64,000 nt of DNA from an uncultured Tenacibaculum sp. (GCF_947495995.1 NZ_CANMAX010000004.1:62001-126000), one strand, 5' to 3'; positions 25,517 to 34,286 are shown, counted from the stretch's first letter. Notes: generated from the sequence alone by a model not told the origin. Numbers and translations: made by a program.

Positions 25517-26539
25517 CTATTCAAAATTTATTCGAGACATGATCGGGAAATGATCTGAGTATTTCGGAGTATAGGTCTTAAAATTATTAATTTTAGTAGT
25601 ATTATCTGTTAAAATAAAGTCGATTCGCATTGGGAAAAAGTAGTTGAAGGATTTTCCAAAACCTTTACCAGCAACTTCAAAAGCATCCTTTTTTCCTTTA
25701 CATAATTGTCGGTAAACCCAAGAGAAAGCCGTGTTATTAAAATCACCACAGATGACCTTTTTCTTAGTCCATTCTTTTTCGTGTTCTAAAAAAACTTCTA
25801 CTTGAGAAGCCTGTTTTTTAAATCCGTTTTTTAAACGTCCAATTAACTTTTCAGAACTAGCTTCACCAAAGTTTTCCTTTTTCGGATTTAAGCGTAACGA
25901 TTGTAAATGTAAATTATAAACACGAACGGTATCTTTATTTTTAACAATATCTATGTAAATAGCATTATTAGCACTTTTTTTAAAATCTAAAGAGCCTTTA
26001 TTTATAATCTTATACTTAGAGAAAATAGCGAGTCCAAAATTGTTTTTCTTAGACTTTGGGACGTAATATGAATACGGATATTTTAAATTTCTTTTTTCTG
26101 AATGATGGTATTCTTGTATGGCTAAAATATCTGGATCTTTTTCTTTAATAAATGAAATGATTTTATCACTGATTCCTTTGTCTTCAATCCAATTATATAA
26201 ATTGAACATTCTAACATTATAGCTCATCACTTTTACATCGCTATTACGAGCTGTATTTTTAGAAGAAAATTTTACAAAAGGAGGAAGAGAAATCCACCCT
26301 AAACACAAAACCAATCCTGATAATAAAAAATGCTTTCTTAATTTAAATATCCAATAGACACAGAAAATAACATTAGCAATAATTAAAAAAGGAACTGCCA
26401 AACTAGCTACTGAAAATACAGGAACTGTTTTAGGTGATATAAATGCTAAAAAATAAGATAAAAGTAAAGCTGTAGCTACAATAGAATTTATGAAGTACAG
26501 GAATTTATCTAAAAATGAATATTTCTTTTTCGTTGGCAA
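25517..26539 (-). CDS. Membrane-anchored endonuclease/exonuclease/phosphatase (EEP) family protein
   Basis: The 340-residue protein has three hydrophobic helices (about residues 17-35, 42-65 and 70-90) followed by an EEP domain from about residue 100: VMSYNVRMFN, ILAIQEYHHS (metal-binding Glu), CGDFNNTAFSW and the final SDHFPIMSRINF with the catalytic Asp-His. The catalytic part is presumably on the periplasmic side. Related proteins hydrolyse DNA, phosphoesters or sphingolipid-like molecules; the substrate is unknown. It lies five bases after the rhomboid gene and is the last gene of the mutL-rhomboid unit. Confidence 0.9.
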   Translation of the reverse strand: MPTKKKYSFLDKFLYFINSIVATALLLSYFLAFISPKTVPVFSVASLAVPFLIIANVIFCVYWIFKLRKHFLLSGLVLCLGWISLPPFVKFSSKNTARNSDVKVMSYNVRMFNLYNWIEDKGISDKIISFIKEKDPDILAIQEYHHSEKRNLKYPYSYYVPKSKKNNFGLAIFSKYKIINKGSLDFKKSANNAIYIDIVKNKDTVRVYNLHLQSLRLNPKKENFGEASSEKLIGRLKNGFKKQASQVEVFLEHEKEWTKKKVICGDFNNTAFSWVYRQLCKGKKDAFEVAGKGFGKSFNYFFPMRIDFILTDNTTKINNFKTYTPKYSDHFPIMSRINFE

Positions 26540-26544
26540 CTTGC

Positions 26545-27399
26545 TTATTTTTTTCCTTGTTCAAACAGAAAATCTTTTTCTTCTTGACTTAATGAATCAT
26601 ATCCAGAATCTCCGATTTTCTCTAAGATTGTATCAATTTTTTTCTGATGTTCAGATTTTGTTCTGTACGGACCTTTAGGTGTAATCGTACTAGATCGATG
26701 TACAGTTTTTAATTTAGTTTTTTTCTTTTTTGTGGTTTTAAAAGAGAATAAATCCATCTCTTTATTTCCATAATATTTTACAAATAAGAATCCGAAAAGT
26801 GCGCCTCCTAAATGTGAAAAATGACCACCGCCATTTCCTCCAGATAAACTAATTAAATCCATTAGAATGAAAAATACAGCCAAGTGCCATACTTTAATGT
26901 AAACATTAATTAATGGAATACGAAGTTGATAGTTAGGTATATGTGTTGCTGTACCAATAATTATAGCAGAAACACCTGCAGATGCTCCAACAATTGGAGG
27001 TTTAGAACCGCTAAAAATAGGGAAGTAGTTCATGGCAATTAAAAAAGCCATTCCTCCAAATACAGTTCCTAATATGTAGAAATTCAAAAGTTGTTTATCA
27101 GAAAAATATTCAAGAAATAATCTTCCGAAAATGTATAACCACAAGCAATTGAATAAAATATGTCTAAAACCAGCGTGTAAAAAACCATAAGTAGCTAAAG
27201 ACCATGGTCGAGTTAAAAATTTATTTAAATCAGAAGGTAAAGCAAACCATTCAGTTATAAAACTAGTTCTAGTACCATATAAACCAGAAAAAGAACCTAA
27301 TAGTAAGCTTAAAATAAATACAGCTATGTTTATATAGATTAGTTTTTCGAGCATTGTTGCTGTTGAAAAACGTTGCTTTATGTTGTCTACAAATTCCAT
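26545..27399 (-). CDS. Rhomboid family intramembrane serine protease (second of a tandem pair)
   Basis: A 284-residue polytopic protein with six or so membrane helices. The catalytic Ser140 lies in GASAG and the His in HFSHLGGALFGF, as in active rhomboids. N-terminal HILFNCLWLYIFGR is the conserved loop/helix segment. A basic soluble C-terminal tail of about 70 residues (rich in Lys, SLSQEEKDFLFEQG) is the C-terminal motif seen in Bacteroidota rhomboids. It cleaves membrane proteins within the bilayer; the substrate is unknown. It is directly adjacent (no gap) to the other rhomboid gene. Confidence 0.93.
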   Translation of the reverse strand: MEFVDNIKQRFSTATMLEKLIYINIAVFILSLLLGSFSGLYGTRTSFITEWFALPSDLNKFLTRPWSLATYGFLHAGFRHILFNCLWLYIFGRLFLEYFSDKQLLNFYILGTVFGGMAFLIAMNYFPIFSGSKPPIVGASAGVSAIIIGTATHIPNYQLRIPLINVYIKVWHLAVFFILMDLISLSGGNGGGHFSHLGGALFGFLFVKYYGNKEMDLFSFKTTKKKKTKLKTVHRSSTITPKGPYRTKSEHQKKIDTILEKIGDSGYDSLSQEEKDFLFEQGKK

Positions 27400-28131
27400 T
27401 TAATAATGTCTAAATTGATTTTTCTTCCAATACCAAGCAATTATAAAACCTATGATAGCTCCTCCGACGTGAGCAAAATGAGCTACATTTCCGATAGAGT
27501 ATTTTGTAACTCCAAAAAATAAATCACCAAGTATCATTAAGGGAATGAAGTATTTTGCAGCTATCGGTACAGGGAAGAATATCATTGCTAATTTAGCATT
27601 AGGGAAAGCTAATCCAAAAGCAACTAAAACTCCATATACGGCACCAGAAGCTCCAACTGCTGGCATTTGATATAATAATACAATTTTACTGAATTGTTCT
27701 TGGGTTAAAACATTTGCTAATCTTTGATCTGTTGTACTACCAGATTCAAGTATTGAAATTATTTCAGAACTATTTAAACCTGCTGAAGTAAAAATTTCAT
27801 AAATACCATTAAATTGATAGTAATTCACTAGTGTATAAATTAAACCTGCACCAATTCCAGCAGAGAAATAGAAAAATAAGAATTTATTTTTTCCCCACAT
27901 TTGTTCTAATGGAGTTCCAAAAGCCCATAAACCGTACATATTAAAAAGGATATGAGGAAAGCTCCCGTGCATAAACATATGCGTAACATATTGCCAAAAG
28001 CCAAAATGATCGTTTTTTGGAAAATGTAATGCTAAAATATTAGTCAAGTCTAAATTCAAGAATTGAGGTGCAAAAAATAGAATAGCATTAATTATAATTA
28101 AGTGTTTTATTACAGGAGTGAGTTGTTGCAT
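27400..28131 (-). CDS. Rhomboid family intramembrane serine protease (first of a tandem pair)
   Basis: A 243-residue rhomboid with the catalytic Ser162 in VGASGAVYG and the His in HFAHVGGAIIGF. The N-terminal HMFMHGSFPHILFNMYGLW segment is the conserved histidine/loop region. An insertion of about 45 residues between helices (YQFNGIYEIFTSAG and following) is typical for Bacteroidota members. It follows mutL by two bases and is followed by the second rhomboid; both keep their catalytic residues, so neither looks like a decayed duplicate. They are quite different from each other in sequence. Confidence 0.93.
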   Translation of the reverse strand: MQQLTPVIKHLIIINAILFFAPQFLNLDLTNILALHFPKNDHFGFWQYVTHMFMHGSFPHILFNMYGLWAFGTPLEQMWGKNKFLFFYFSAGIGAGLIYTLVNYYQFNGIYEIFTSAGLNSSEIISILESGSTTDQRLANVLTQEQFSKIVLLYQMPAVGASGAVYGVLVAFGLAFPNAKLAMIFFPVPIAAKYFIPLMILGDLFFGVTKYSIGNVAHFAHVGGAIIGFIIAWYWKKNQFRHY

Positions 28132-28133
28132 AA

Positions 28134-29981
28134 TTAATTACTAAAAATATTATCAATTTCTTGTAAAGTTAAGGTTTTAAATGTTGGTTTTCCAAGGGGA
28201 GAAACACTAGGTTCTTTACAAGAAAATAAATTATTTACTAAAGTCTCTTGTTCTTTTACAGATAATACAGTTCCTGTTTTTATAGCTAAAGACTTTGCGA
28301 AAGATTTAGCCATAACATCATAATGACTAAAACTTGCATCAGGTACTTCTAGTTTTAAATCATCTAAAAGTTGTTCTAATATCAAACTAATCTGACTTTC
28401 AGAAATAGATGTAGGAATTCCTCCAATAACCACACTTTCTTTCGTGAATTCGTTGAAGACAAATCCTGCGCTTTCTAAATCTGATTTTATACTAAAAATC
28501 ATTTCAATATCTGATGAAGAGAATGAAATGTTTATAGGGAATAATAATTGCTGACTATTAGCATCTTTAACTGTTATATTTGTTAAAAACTCTTCATACA
28601 ATACTCGTTGATGTGCTAATGATTGATGAATTAAAACTACACCAGATTTAATAGTGCTTAAGATATATTTTTTTTGAATTTGAAAAGTTTTTCCTGTTTC
28701 GGTTTCTTTTTCACTTTCAAATAATTTTTCCTGAGAAACACTATCATAAGTGTTTACATACAATGACTCCCAAGAACCTGTATCACTTTTATAAGAAGTG
28801 TTAAAAGAAGGAGAACTAGGAGTGCTTTGCGTACTTGTTTTCTTAGGTGGAGCAGCGCTAACAGTATTGTTTTTAAAAGGGTTAAAGTCAGGGTCTACAG
28901 TTATTTTTGGTGTAGAAACCGCTGGTTTATCTTTAAATTGATACGGTGTGTCTAAGGTTGCATCTCTGTTAAAATCTAAAACAGGAGCAACACTATATTG
29001 TCCTAAACTATGTTTTACGGTTGCTCTTAAAATCGCATACAAAGCTTTTTCATTATCAAATTTCACTTCAGTTTTAGTTGGGTGAATATTGATATCGATT
29101 GTATTTGGTGGTACATCGAAATAAATGAAATATGTTGGGTGATATCCGTTTTCTAATAAACCATCAAAAGCATTATTTACAGCATGATTTAAATAAGAAC
29201 TCTTAATAAATCGATCGTTTACAAAAAAGAACTGTTCACCTCTTTTTTTCTTAGCGTAAGAAGGTTTTGCAACAAAACCTCTAATTTTCATAATGTCTGT
29301 TTGCTCATCTAAAGGAACAAGTTTTTCATTCATTTTGTTACCGAAAATAGCAACAATACGCTTTCTTAAATTACTTTCTTTAAGATGATATACTTCATTT
29401 CCATTATGATGCAATTGAAATGCAATATCAGGATGAGCCATAGCAACACGTTGAAATTCATCAATAATATGTCGAGTTTCAACAGTGTCAGACTTCAAGA
29501 AGTTTCTACGAGCTGGAATATTGTAAAAAAGGTTTTTCACAGCTAAACTAGTTCCTTTAGCGGTAGAAACAACTTCTTGAGATATTACTTCACTTCCTTC
29601 AATTTTTATTGCAGTACCAACTTCTTCGTTATCTTGTTTCGTTTTTAATTCTACATGCGCAATAGCAGCAATAGATGCTAAAGCTTCACCTCTAAACCCT
29701 TTTGTATTTAGGTTAAATAAATCTTTAGCATCTTTAATTTTAGATGTTGCATGTCTTTCAAAACATAAACGAGCATCGGTAGTACTCATTCCTTTACCGT
29801 TATCGATAACTTGAATAAGTGTTTTACCAGCATCTTTTAATAAAAGTGTAATACTAGAAGCTCCAGCATCGATTGCGTTTTCTAAAAGCTCTTTTACAAC
29901 CGAAGCAGGGCGTTGAACAACTTCACCAGCTGCAATTTGATTTGCAACATGATCGGGAAGTAATTGAATAATATCTGACAT
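28134..29981 (-). CDS. mutL: DNA mismatch repair protein MutL, endonuclease motifs degenerate
   Basis: A 615-residue mismatch-repair ATPase. The GHKL motifs are intact: LLENAIDAGASS with catalytic Glu34, VIDNGKGM, and TKGFRGEALASI near residue 95. The linker (about 345-430) is Ser/Pro/Thr-rich. In the C-terminal dimerisation domain the nuclease motif DQHA(X)2E(X)4E is replaced by HQSLAHQRVLYE near residue 451, and the usual C-P-H-G-R-P is SPLGKP near 592, with AKSLAI in place of the A-C-R/K motif. The metal-dependent nicking activity is therefore probably absent. Part of a minus-strand operon with rhomboid genes. Confidence 0.95.
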   Translation of the reverse strand: MSDIIQLLPDHVANQIAAGEVVQRPASVVKELLENAIDAGASSITLLLKDAGKTLIQVIDNGKGMSTTDARLCFERHATSKIKDAKDLFNLNTKGFRGEALASIAAIAHVELKTKQDNEEVGTAIKIEGSEVISQEVVSTAKGTSLAVKNLFYNIPARRNFLKSDTVETRHIIDEFQRVAMAHPDIAFQLHHNGNEVYHLKESNLRKRIVAIFGNKMNEKLVPLDEQTDIMKIRGFVAKPSYAKKKRGEQFFFVNDRFIKSSYLNHAVNNAFDGLLENGYHPTYFIYFDVPPNTIDINIHPTKTEVKFDNEKALYAILRATVKHSLGQYSVAPVLDFNRDATLDTPYQFKDKPAVSTPKITVDPDFNPFKNNTVSAAPPKKTSTQSTPSSPSFNTSYKSDTGSWESLYVNTYDSVSQEKLFESEKETETGKTFQIQKKYILSTIKSGVVLIHQSLAHQRVLYEEFLTNITVKDANSQQLLFPINISFSSSDIEMIFSIKSDLESAGFVFNEFTKESVVIGGIPTSISESQISLILEQLLDDLKLEVPDASFSHYDVMAKSFAKSLAIKTGTVLSVKEQETLVNNLFSCKEPSVSPLGKPTFKTLTLQEIDNIFSN

Positions 29982-29993
29982 TAATTTTTTTTA

Positions 29994-30293
29994 CTAAGAA
30001 AACTTGAGAATATAAGCAGCAATTCCAAATAGGATAGCTATGATTACTGCTATTCTTAAAGTTGAATTATAATCGGTACTAGATTTATTTTTTTTCCATG
30101 CATTTCTTAAATTACCTTTTTCGAAGGTAATTGTAATATCTTCTAAATCTTGGTGTTGTTGAGGTATAACCGCTTCAGAAGTATATTTATCTTCTAATTT
30201 TTTTAAACGTTCTTTTCTTTCGTCATAATAACGAGGTTTATAGTCAAAAACGTAATGAGATCGTGTCTTAAAAACTTTATTCCATCCAAACAT
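29994..30293 (-). CDS. Small single-pass membrane protein of unknown function (often mislabelled riboflavin synthase beta)
   Basis: A 99-residue protein with a basic, aromatic N-terminus (FKTRSHYVFDYKPRYYD), a coiled-coil-like middle and one C-terminal transmembrane helix (about residues 78-97). Homologues next to ribH in Flavobacteriaceae tend to be named riboflavin synthase subunit beta, but nothing here resembles lumazine synthase. It is the first gene of the unit running into mutL, with a good promoter upstream. Function unknown; a membrane-anchored accessory protein is all that can be said. Confidence 0.75.
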   Translation of the reverse strand: MFGWNKVFKTRSHYVFDYKPRYYDERKERLKKLEDKYTSEAVIPQQHQDLEDITITFEKGNLRNAWKKNKSSTDYNSTLRIAVIIAILFGIAAYILKFS

Positions 30294-30351
30294 AATAATT
30301 GATTTTTTAAATTTAATGTATCAATTCAAAAACCACACCAAATACATAAAT

Positions 30352-30382
30352 CAAAATTACGGAATTAATGATAAGCTATCAA
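30352..30382 (-). promoter_or_regulatory. Promoter of the mutL-rhomboid operon
   Basis: On the minus strand TTG (30380-30382) and TAATTTTG (30352-30359) are separated by 20 bases, matching the Flavobacteriaceae TTG-N(17-23)-TAnnTTTG consensus. Transcription would start near 30347, about 50 bases before the first gene of the unit. Confidence 0.6.
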
Positions 30383-30401
30383 GCTGTGCTCATATTAAAT
30401 T

Positions 30402-30431
30402 AAAAAAGCCAAGTAAACACTTGGCTTTTTT
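30402..30431 (-). terminator. Terminator of the ribH transcript
   Basis: GCCAAGT (30408-30414) and ACTTGGC (30419-30425) form a stem with a 4-base loop, flanked by six A on the left and six T on the right. It lies 24 bases after the ribH stop on the minus strand. Confidence 0.85.
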
Positions 30432-30454
30432 AACATATATTTTTATTCAAAAAG

Positions 30455-30961
30455 TTAAAATCCTACTGCGTTTTTTTTAACTCCTATATTTTTTAGCTCA
30501 GCCATTTTAACTGCAGCAACAGCACATTCTATTCCTTTGTTACCTAGTTTTCCACCAGAACGATCAATAGATTGTTGACGAGTATTGTCTGTTAATACAC
30601 AAAAAATTACAGGAACATCATAAGCGATATTTAAATCTACTATTCCTTGTGTAACTCCTTCACAAACAAAATCAAAATGTTTTGTTTCTCCTTGGATAAC
30701 GTTTCCAATAGCAATGATCGCATCTAACTTTTCAGTTTCGATCATTTTCTTACATCCGTACACTAATTCAAAACTTCCAGGGACATCCCAAGAAATAATG
30801 TTCTTTTTGTCAGCGCCACAATCAATAAGTGTGTCTATAGCACCTTGATGTAAATTTTTAGTTATTTCAGGGTTCCATTCAGAAACAACAATCCCAAATC
30901 GAAAATCTTTCGCATTTGGGATTGTGTTTTTATCGTAATAAGATAAGTTCGTAGTTGCCAT
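30455..30961 (-). CDS. ribH: 6,7-dimethyl-8-ribityllumazine synthase
   Basis: Catalyses condensation of 5-amino-6-ribitylaminouracil with dihydroxybutanone phosphate, the penultimate step of riboflavin synthesis. At 168 residues it has the family length and motifs: VSEWNPEIT near 27 (substrate Trp), VPGSFELVYG near 60, AIGNVIQGETKHFDFV near 85-100 with the catalytic His, and VLTDNTRQQSIDRSGGKLGNKG near 123. It probably assembles as a 60-mer or pentamers like its relatives. It follows the TPR gene by five bases and is in the same transcript. Confidence 0.97.
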   Translation of the reverse strand: MATTNLSYYDKNTIPNAKDFRFGIVVSEWNPEITKNLHQGAIDTLIDCGADKKNIISWDVPGSFELVYGCKKMIETEKLDAIIAIGNVIQGETKHFDFVCEGVTQGIVDLNIAYDVPVIFCVLTDNTRQQSIDRSGGKLGNKGIECAVAAVKMAELKNIGVKKNAVGF

Positions 30962-30966
30962 ATAAT

Positions 30967-31755
30967 TTACTTAGCGTATTTAGCACTGTTTAAATACTTA
31001 TCTATATCTCTACCGATTTGAGTAGTCGAATATTTTTCTTTTACAGTAGTGAAAAAAGCTAAAGCTTTATCGTGCTTTCCTAATTTCATTGCTGTTTGTC
31101 CTGCTTTAAATAAGAACATTGGAGTTGTAAACTCATTGTCTTTTTTGTTTGCAGCCTTTTCGTAATATTCTAAAGCTTCTTCTGGTTGGTTAATATCAGC
31201 AAAAGCGTCTCCAATTGCTCCTAAAGCAGTTGGACCTAATAATTCATCATCAGAAGTAAAATCACTTAAATACGAAATCGCATTTTGGTAATCTTTTTGT
31301 CTTAAGTAAGTGATACCTGCATAGTAATTTGCAATATTTCCAGCTTTAGTACCGCTAAAAGTTTTTGCGATATCTAAGAAACCGAATTTACCATCAGCAC
31401 CACCATTTAAACCTAAATTGTATAAGCTATCTGCTTTAGCTCCTGCAGCTTTTTCAGCTTGATCAAAAAATGATCTTGGGTATGCTAACTCATTTGAAGC
31501 ATTTACTTCGTTAGGTTCACCAACAAACTTGTTGAATGCTAAATAACCTAAAATAAGAACAGCTATCCCAACTAAACCAAAGAATAATGGACGACTATTT
31601 TTTTCGATCCATTGTTCAGATTTATTAGCAACTTCATCTAGTCCTTCAAACGTCTTTGCGACATCACTTTGTGACTCGTCAAATGTGTCTTCAATAACTT
31701 CTTCTACAACCTTTTCTTTCTTAGGTTTATATCCTCTCTTTTTATATGTTGCCAT
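30967..31755 (-). CDS. Membrane-anchored TPR protein (YfgM-like)
   Basis: A 262-residue protein with a charged cytoplasmic N-terminus (about 55 residues, Lys then Glu/Asp rich), one transmembrane helix (about 57-78), and tetratricopeptide-type helical repeats over the rest (YLRQKDYQNAISYLSDF, PEEALEYYEKAA, GKHDKALAFF). This layout is that of YfgM-like proteins, which help periplasmic chaperone traffic. It heads the transcript that includes ribH. An exact TAnnTTTG box on the minus strand (31778-31785) lies just upstream. Confidence 0.85.
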   Translation of the reverse strand: MATYKKRGYKPKKEKVVEEVIEDTFDESQSDVAKTFEGLDEVANKSEQWIEKNSRPLFFGLVGIAVLILGYLAFNKFVGEPNEVNASNELAYPRSFFDQAEKAAGAKADSLYNLGLNGGADGKFGFLDIAKTFSGTKAGNIANYYAGITYLRQKDYQNAISYLSDFTSDDELLGPTALGAIGDAFADINQPEEALEYYEKAANKKDNEFTTPMFLFKAGQTAMKLGKHDKALAFFTTVKEKYSTTQIGRDIDKYLNSAKYAK

Positions 31756-31777
31756 AATTCTTATAAAATTAGTGGCG

Positions 31778-31785
31778 CAAAAATA
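31778..31785 (-). promoter_or_regulatory. Putative -7 box for the TPR-ribH transcript
   Basis: The minus strand reads TATTTTTG, an exact TAnnTTTG, 22 bases before the start codon at 31755. No clear TTG lies at the expected -33 distance. recF is divergently transcribed from the other side of this short region. Confidence 0.4.
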
Positions 31786-31856
31786 GTTTTTTTAATTGGA
31801 TTTTAAAAGCCGATTTTTCGTTATTTTGCGTTTCCTGTCTGAAAACAAATGTAGTA

Positions 31857-32936
31857 GTGTATTTGCAGAAATTATCTTTAGTGAATTTTAAAAATATTGA
31901 AGCCCAAACTTTTAGTTTTGAAAAAAAGATTAATTGCTTTGTTGGGAACAATGGTGTAGGTAAAACAAATGTGCTTGATGCGATATATTATTTGTCTTTT
32001 GCTAAAAGTTATTTTAACCCTATAGCTGGACAAAATATTCGTCATCATCAAGATTTTTTTATGGTGGAAGGAGATTATTTAGTTCATGAAAGACAAGAAA
32101 AAATAATTTGTTCACTAAAAAGAGGTCAGAAGAAAGTACTGAAGAGAAATGGAAAAGTATATGATCGTTTTTCAGATCATATTGGTCAGTTTCCTTTAGT
32201 GATTATTTCACCTGCGGATAGAGATTTAATTATTGAAGGAAGTGAAACACGTCGTAAGTTTATAGATGGTGTTATTTCACAACAAGATAAAAAATATCTT
32301 TCCTCTTTAATAGCTTACAATAAGGTTTTAAATCAGCGAAATGCGTTGTTGAAGTTTTTCGCGGCAAATCGAACTTTTGATGAGTTAAACTTAAAAGTAT
32401 ATAACGAACAATTGGTTCAATATGGAGAAGAAATTCATTTAAAAAGAAAGGAGTTTTTAGAAAAATTTACACCAATTTTTAACAAGAAATATCAAGTAAT
32501 TTCTAATGATAAAGAAGCGGTTAGCTTATCTTACAAAAGTCAGTTAAATACTGTTGAATTTTCTGAGTTATTAGATAATCAGCTAGAAAAAGATAGAGTT
32601 TTACAATATACATCTGCAGGGATTCATAAAGATGATTTAGTCTTTGGAATTGGAGAATATCCTATTAAAAAGTTTGGTTCTCAAGGACAACAAAAATCCT
32701 ACTTAATAGCTTTAAAATTGGCGCAATTTGAATTCATAAAAAAACAATCAGAAATAACGCCTATATTGTTGTTAGATGATATATTTGACAAGTTAGATGA
32801 GCACAGAGTTGCTCAAATAGTAAACTTGGTGAATGATGATGAGTTTGGACAAATTTTTATTACTGATACTCATTTTGAGCGAACTGAGAATGTAGTTAAG
32901 TTGAGTAATAAACCGTATCAGATTTTTAATCTTTAA
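31857..32936 (+). CDS. recF: DNA replication and repair protein RecF
   Basis: A 359-residue SMC-like ATPase that helps load RecA at gapped DNA with RecO and RecR. Walker A is GNNGVGKT at residues 30-37, the ABC signature is [11 protein letters not shown], and Walker B is [15 protein letters not shown]. The start is GTG at 31857; this gives the usual N-terminus ([12 protein letters not shown]), and no ATG is available. The DUF721 gene follows three bases after the stop codon, a frequent pairing. Confidence 0.96.
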   Translation: MYLQKLSLVNFKNIEAQTFSFEKKINCFVGNNGVGKTNVLDAIYYLSFAKSYFNPIAGQNIRHHQDFFMVEGDYLVHERQEKIICSLKRGQKKVLKRNGKVYDRFSDHIGQFPLVIISPADRDLIIEGSETRRKFIDGVISQQDKKYLSSLIAYNKVLNQRNALLKFFAANRTFDELNLKVYNEQLVQYGEEIHLKRKEFLEKFTPIFNKKYQVISNDKEAVSLSYKSQLNTVEFSELLDNQLEKDRVLQYTSAGIHKDDLVFGIGEYPIKKFGSQGQQKSYLIALKLAQFEFIKKQSEITPILLLDDIFDKLDEHRVAQIVNLVNDDEFGQIFITDTHFERTENVVKLSNKPYQIFNL

Positions 32937-32939
32937 ACT

Positions 32940-33236
32940 ATGGCAAAGAGACAAAATAATAGTATTTCGATAAAAGATTTAATGGGAGCCTTTATTAAAG
33001 AAAATAAATTAGAAAAAGGTTTTCAAAAAATAAAAATAGAAGAAGCTTGGGAGAAGTTAATGGGACCAGGAGTACATTCATACACAAGTGAGGTAAAGCT
33101 TCAAAACGGAACTTTAATAGTACGATTAAATTCTTCGGTACTTAGAGAAGAGTTAAGTTATGGAAAAGAAAAAATAGTACGAATGATTAATGATGAAATG
33201 GGAGAAGAAACAGTGAAAAAACTTATGTTAGTTTAG
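32940..33236 (+). CDS. DUF721 (DciA-like) protein
   Basis: A 98-residue DUF721 protein with the family features W-x-x-[LIV]-x-G near residues 35-45 (EEAWEKLMGPGVHSYT) and the LIVRLNSSVLREELSYGKE segment. DUF721 domains include DciA, the helicase-loading factor of bacteria that lack DnaC/DnaI, so a role in replication initiation is plausible; the adjacency to recF fits. Three bases separate the genes, so they are co-transcribed. Confidence 0.9.
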   Translation: MAKRQNNSISIKDLMGAFIKENKLEKGFQKIKIEEAWEKLMGPGVHSYTSEVKLQNGTLIVRLNSSVLREELSYGKEKIVRMINDEMGEETVKKLMLV

Positions 33237-33250
33237 TTTTTTTTAAAAAT

Positions 33251-33877
33251 ATGCGAAAATTTGAAAAAGTAGAGTGTACTAAACCTTTAGTGTTACTCTT
33301 CATGCTGATGTCTACATTAGGTGTTCTTGGAGTAACATTATTTATTTTAATTAAAGAAATTGGAGGAGGTTTAGACAAAGTATTAATAGCACTTGTTGTT
33401 TCAGCTATTTATTATTTTTTATTCAAGAAAAACTTTTCTGTCAGTAAAATAGATTTCAATCTATCAAAAGATAGATTAGAATGGGAAGATAATGTGGTGG
33501 CCTTTAAAGATCTTAAATATTATAAAATACATTGGATGAAAGGAGCAGGAATTAAGTTTAAGTTTAAAAACGGAAAAGTGCTACGAATAAGTTCTAATAA
33601 TAACTTTTGTAATGCTGAAAATTTTGTTGATTTATGTGTTAAAATTGACAAGAACCTTAAAACTAATTATAAAGAAGAAGTAACTAAAAAGAAAACATTC
33701 TTTGAAACAAAATATGGTTATTATTTTGCTGTAACATTAACTATTTTTGTTGTAGTTATATTAATTGTAGGTCTATTCAACGGTCGTGAGTTTGATTTAG
33801 GGAAGATAGGAGTAATTACAGTTTCTTTAGCAACTGTATGGAGTGGCGTTCGATGGAAAAGAGACCCAAAAAACTAA
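33251..33877 (+). CDS. Hypothetical membrane protein with PH-like middle domain
   Basis: A 208-residue protein with two N-terminal membrane helices (about 14-34 and 42-57), a beta-rich soluble middle part (about 62-130; KIDFNLSKDRLEWED, FKDLKYYKIHW, IKFKFKNGKVLRISS) resembling bacterial PH-type domains, and two C-terminal helices (about 154-175 and 185-200). No family is recognised with confidence. It may be read through from recF, since only 14 bases separate it from the DUF721 gene. No catalytic residues are apparent. Confidence 0.7.
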   Translation: MRKFEKVECTKPLVLLFMLMSTLGVLGVTLFILIKEIGGGLDKVLIALVVSAIYYFLFKKNFSVSKIDFNLSKDRLEWEDNVVAFKDLKYYKIHWMKGAGIKFKFKNGKVLRISSNNNFCNAENFVDLCVKIDKNLKTNYKEEVTKKKTFFETKYGYYFAVTLTIFVVVILIVGLFNGREFDLGKIGVITVSLATVWSGVRWKRDPKN

Positions 33878-33950
33878 TAATATCTGTTTTTGGGTGTAAA
33901 AATATTTGATAAGTTTTTAATTATTTTAACCAACTATAAAAATTTAAATT

Positions 33951-34193
33951 ATGTTAAAGAACATTGTAAATTTAGGAACAGCTTTAAGTAAAAAACAACA
34001 AAAAACAGTTTTAGGAGGATTTGGATCTTCAACAAAAACATGTGTTACTTGTTCAAATGGGTACGAAAAGTGTTGTACAGGAGATGAATCACCTAATGTG
34101 AATTGTGTAACGAAAACAGGAAAATGTGAGAAAACTCAGATTCCTAACACAGGAGAAGGAGGAGGAAAACCTGGAGGAAATCAAATCGAATAA
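33951..34193 (+). CDS. GG-leader Cys-rich peptide precursor (second copy of the leader type)
   Basis: An 80-residue precursor whose first 23 residues (MLKNIVNLGTALSKKQQK, then TVLGG) match the leader of the peptide at 11972-12202 at 13 of the first 25 positions, with GG at residues 22-23 and FG directly after in both. The core of 57 residues has six Cys (KTCVTC, EKCCTG, NVNC, GKCEK) in its first half and a Gly/Pro/Asn-rich tail (GEGGGKPGGNQ). No exporter, protease or modifying enzyme gene is nearby. The shared leader with unrelated cores is the hallmark of a peptide family exported by a common C39-type machinery. Activity unknown. Confidence 0.8.
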   Translation: MLKNIVNLGTALSKKQQKTVLGGFGSSTKTCVTCSNGYEKCCTGDESPNVNCVTKTGKCEKTQIPNTGEGGGKPGGNQIE

Positions 34194-34233
34194 CTGTTGC
34201 ATCAAATTATTTCAACACTTATTATATTAAAAT

Positions 34234-34266
34234 AAAAAACGCGCTAGATATCTAGCGCGTTTTTTT
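34234..34266. terminator. Bidirectional terminator between the GG-leader peptide gene and ndk
   Basis: A perfect palindrome with stem ACGCGCTAGAT/ATCTAGCGCGT, flanked by A on the left and seven T on the right. It can terminate both convergent genes. Confidence 0.9.
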
Positions 34267-34286
34267 GATGTTATATCTTTCTGTTC

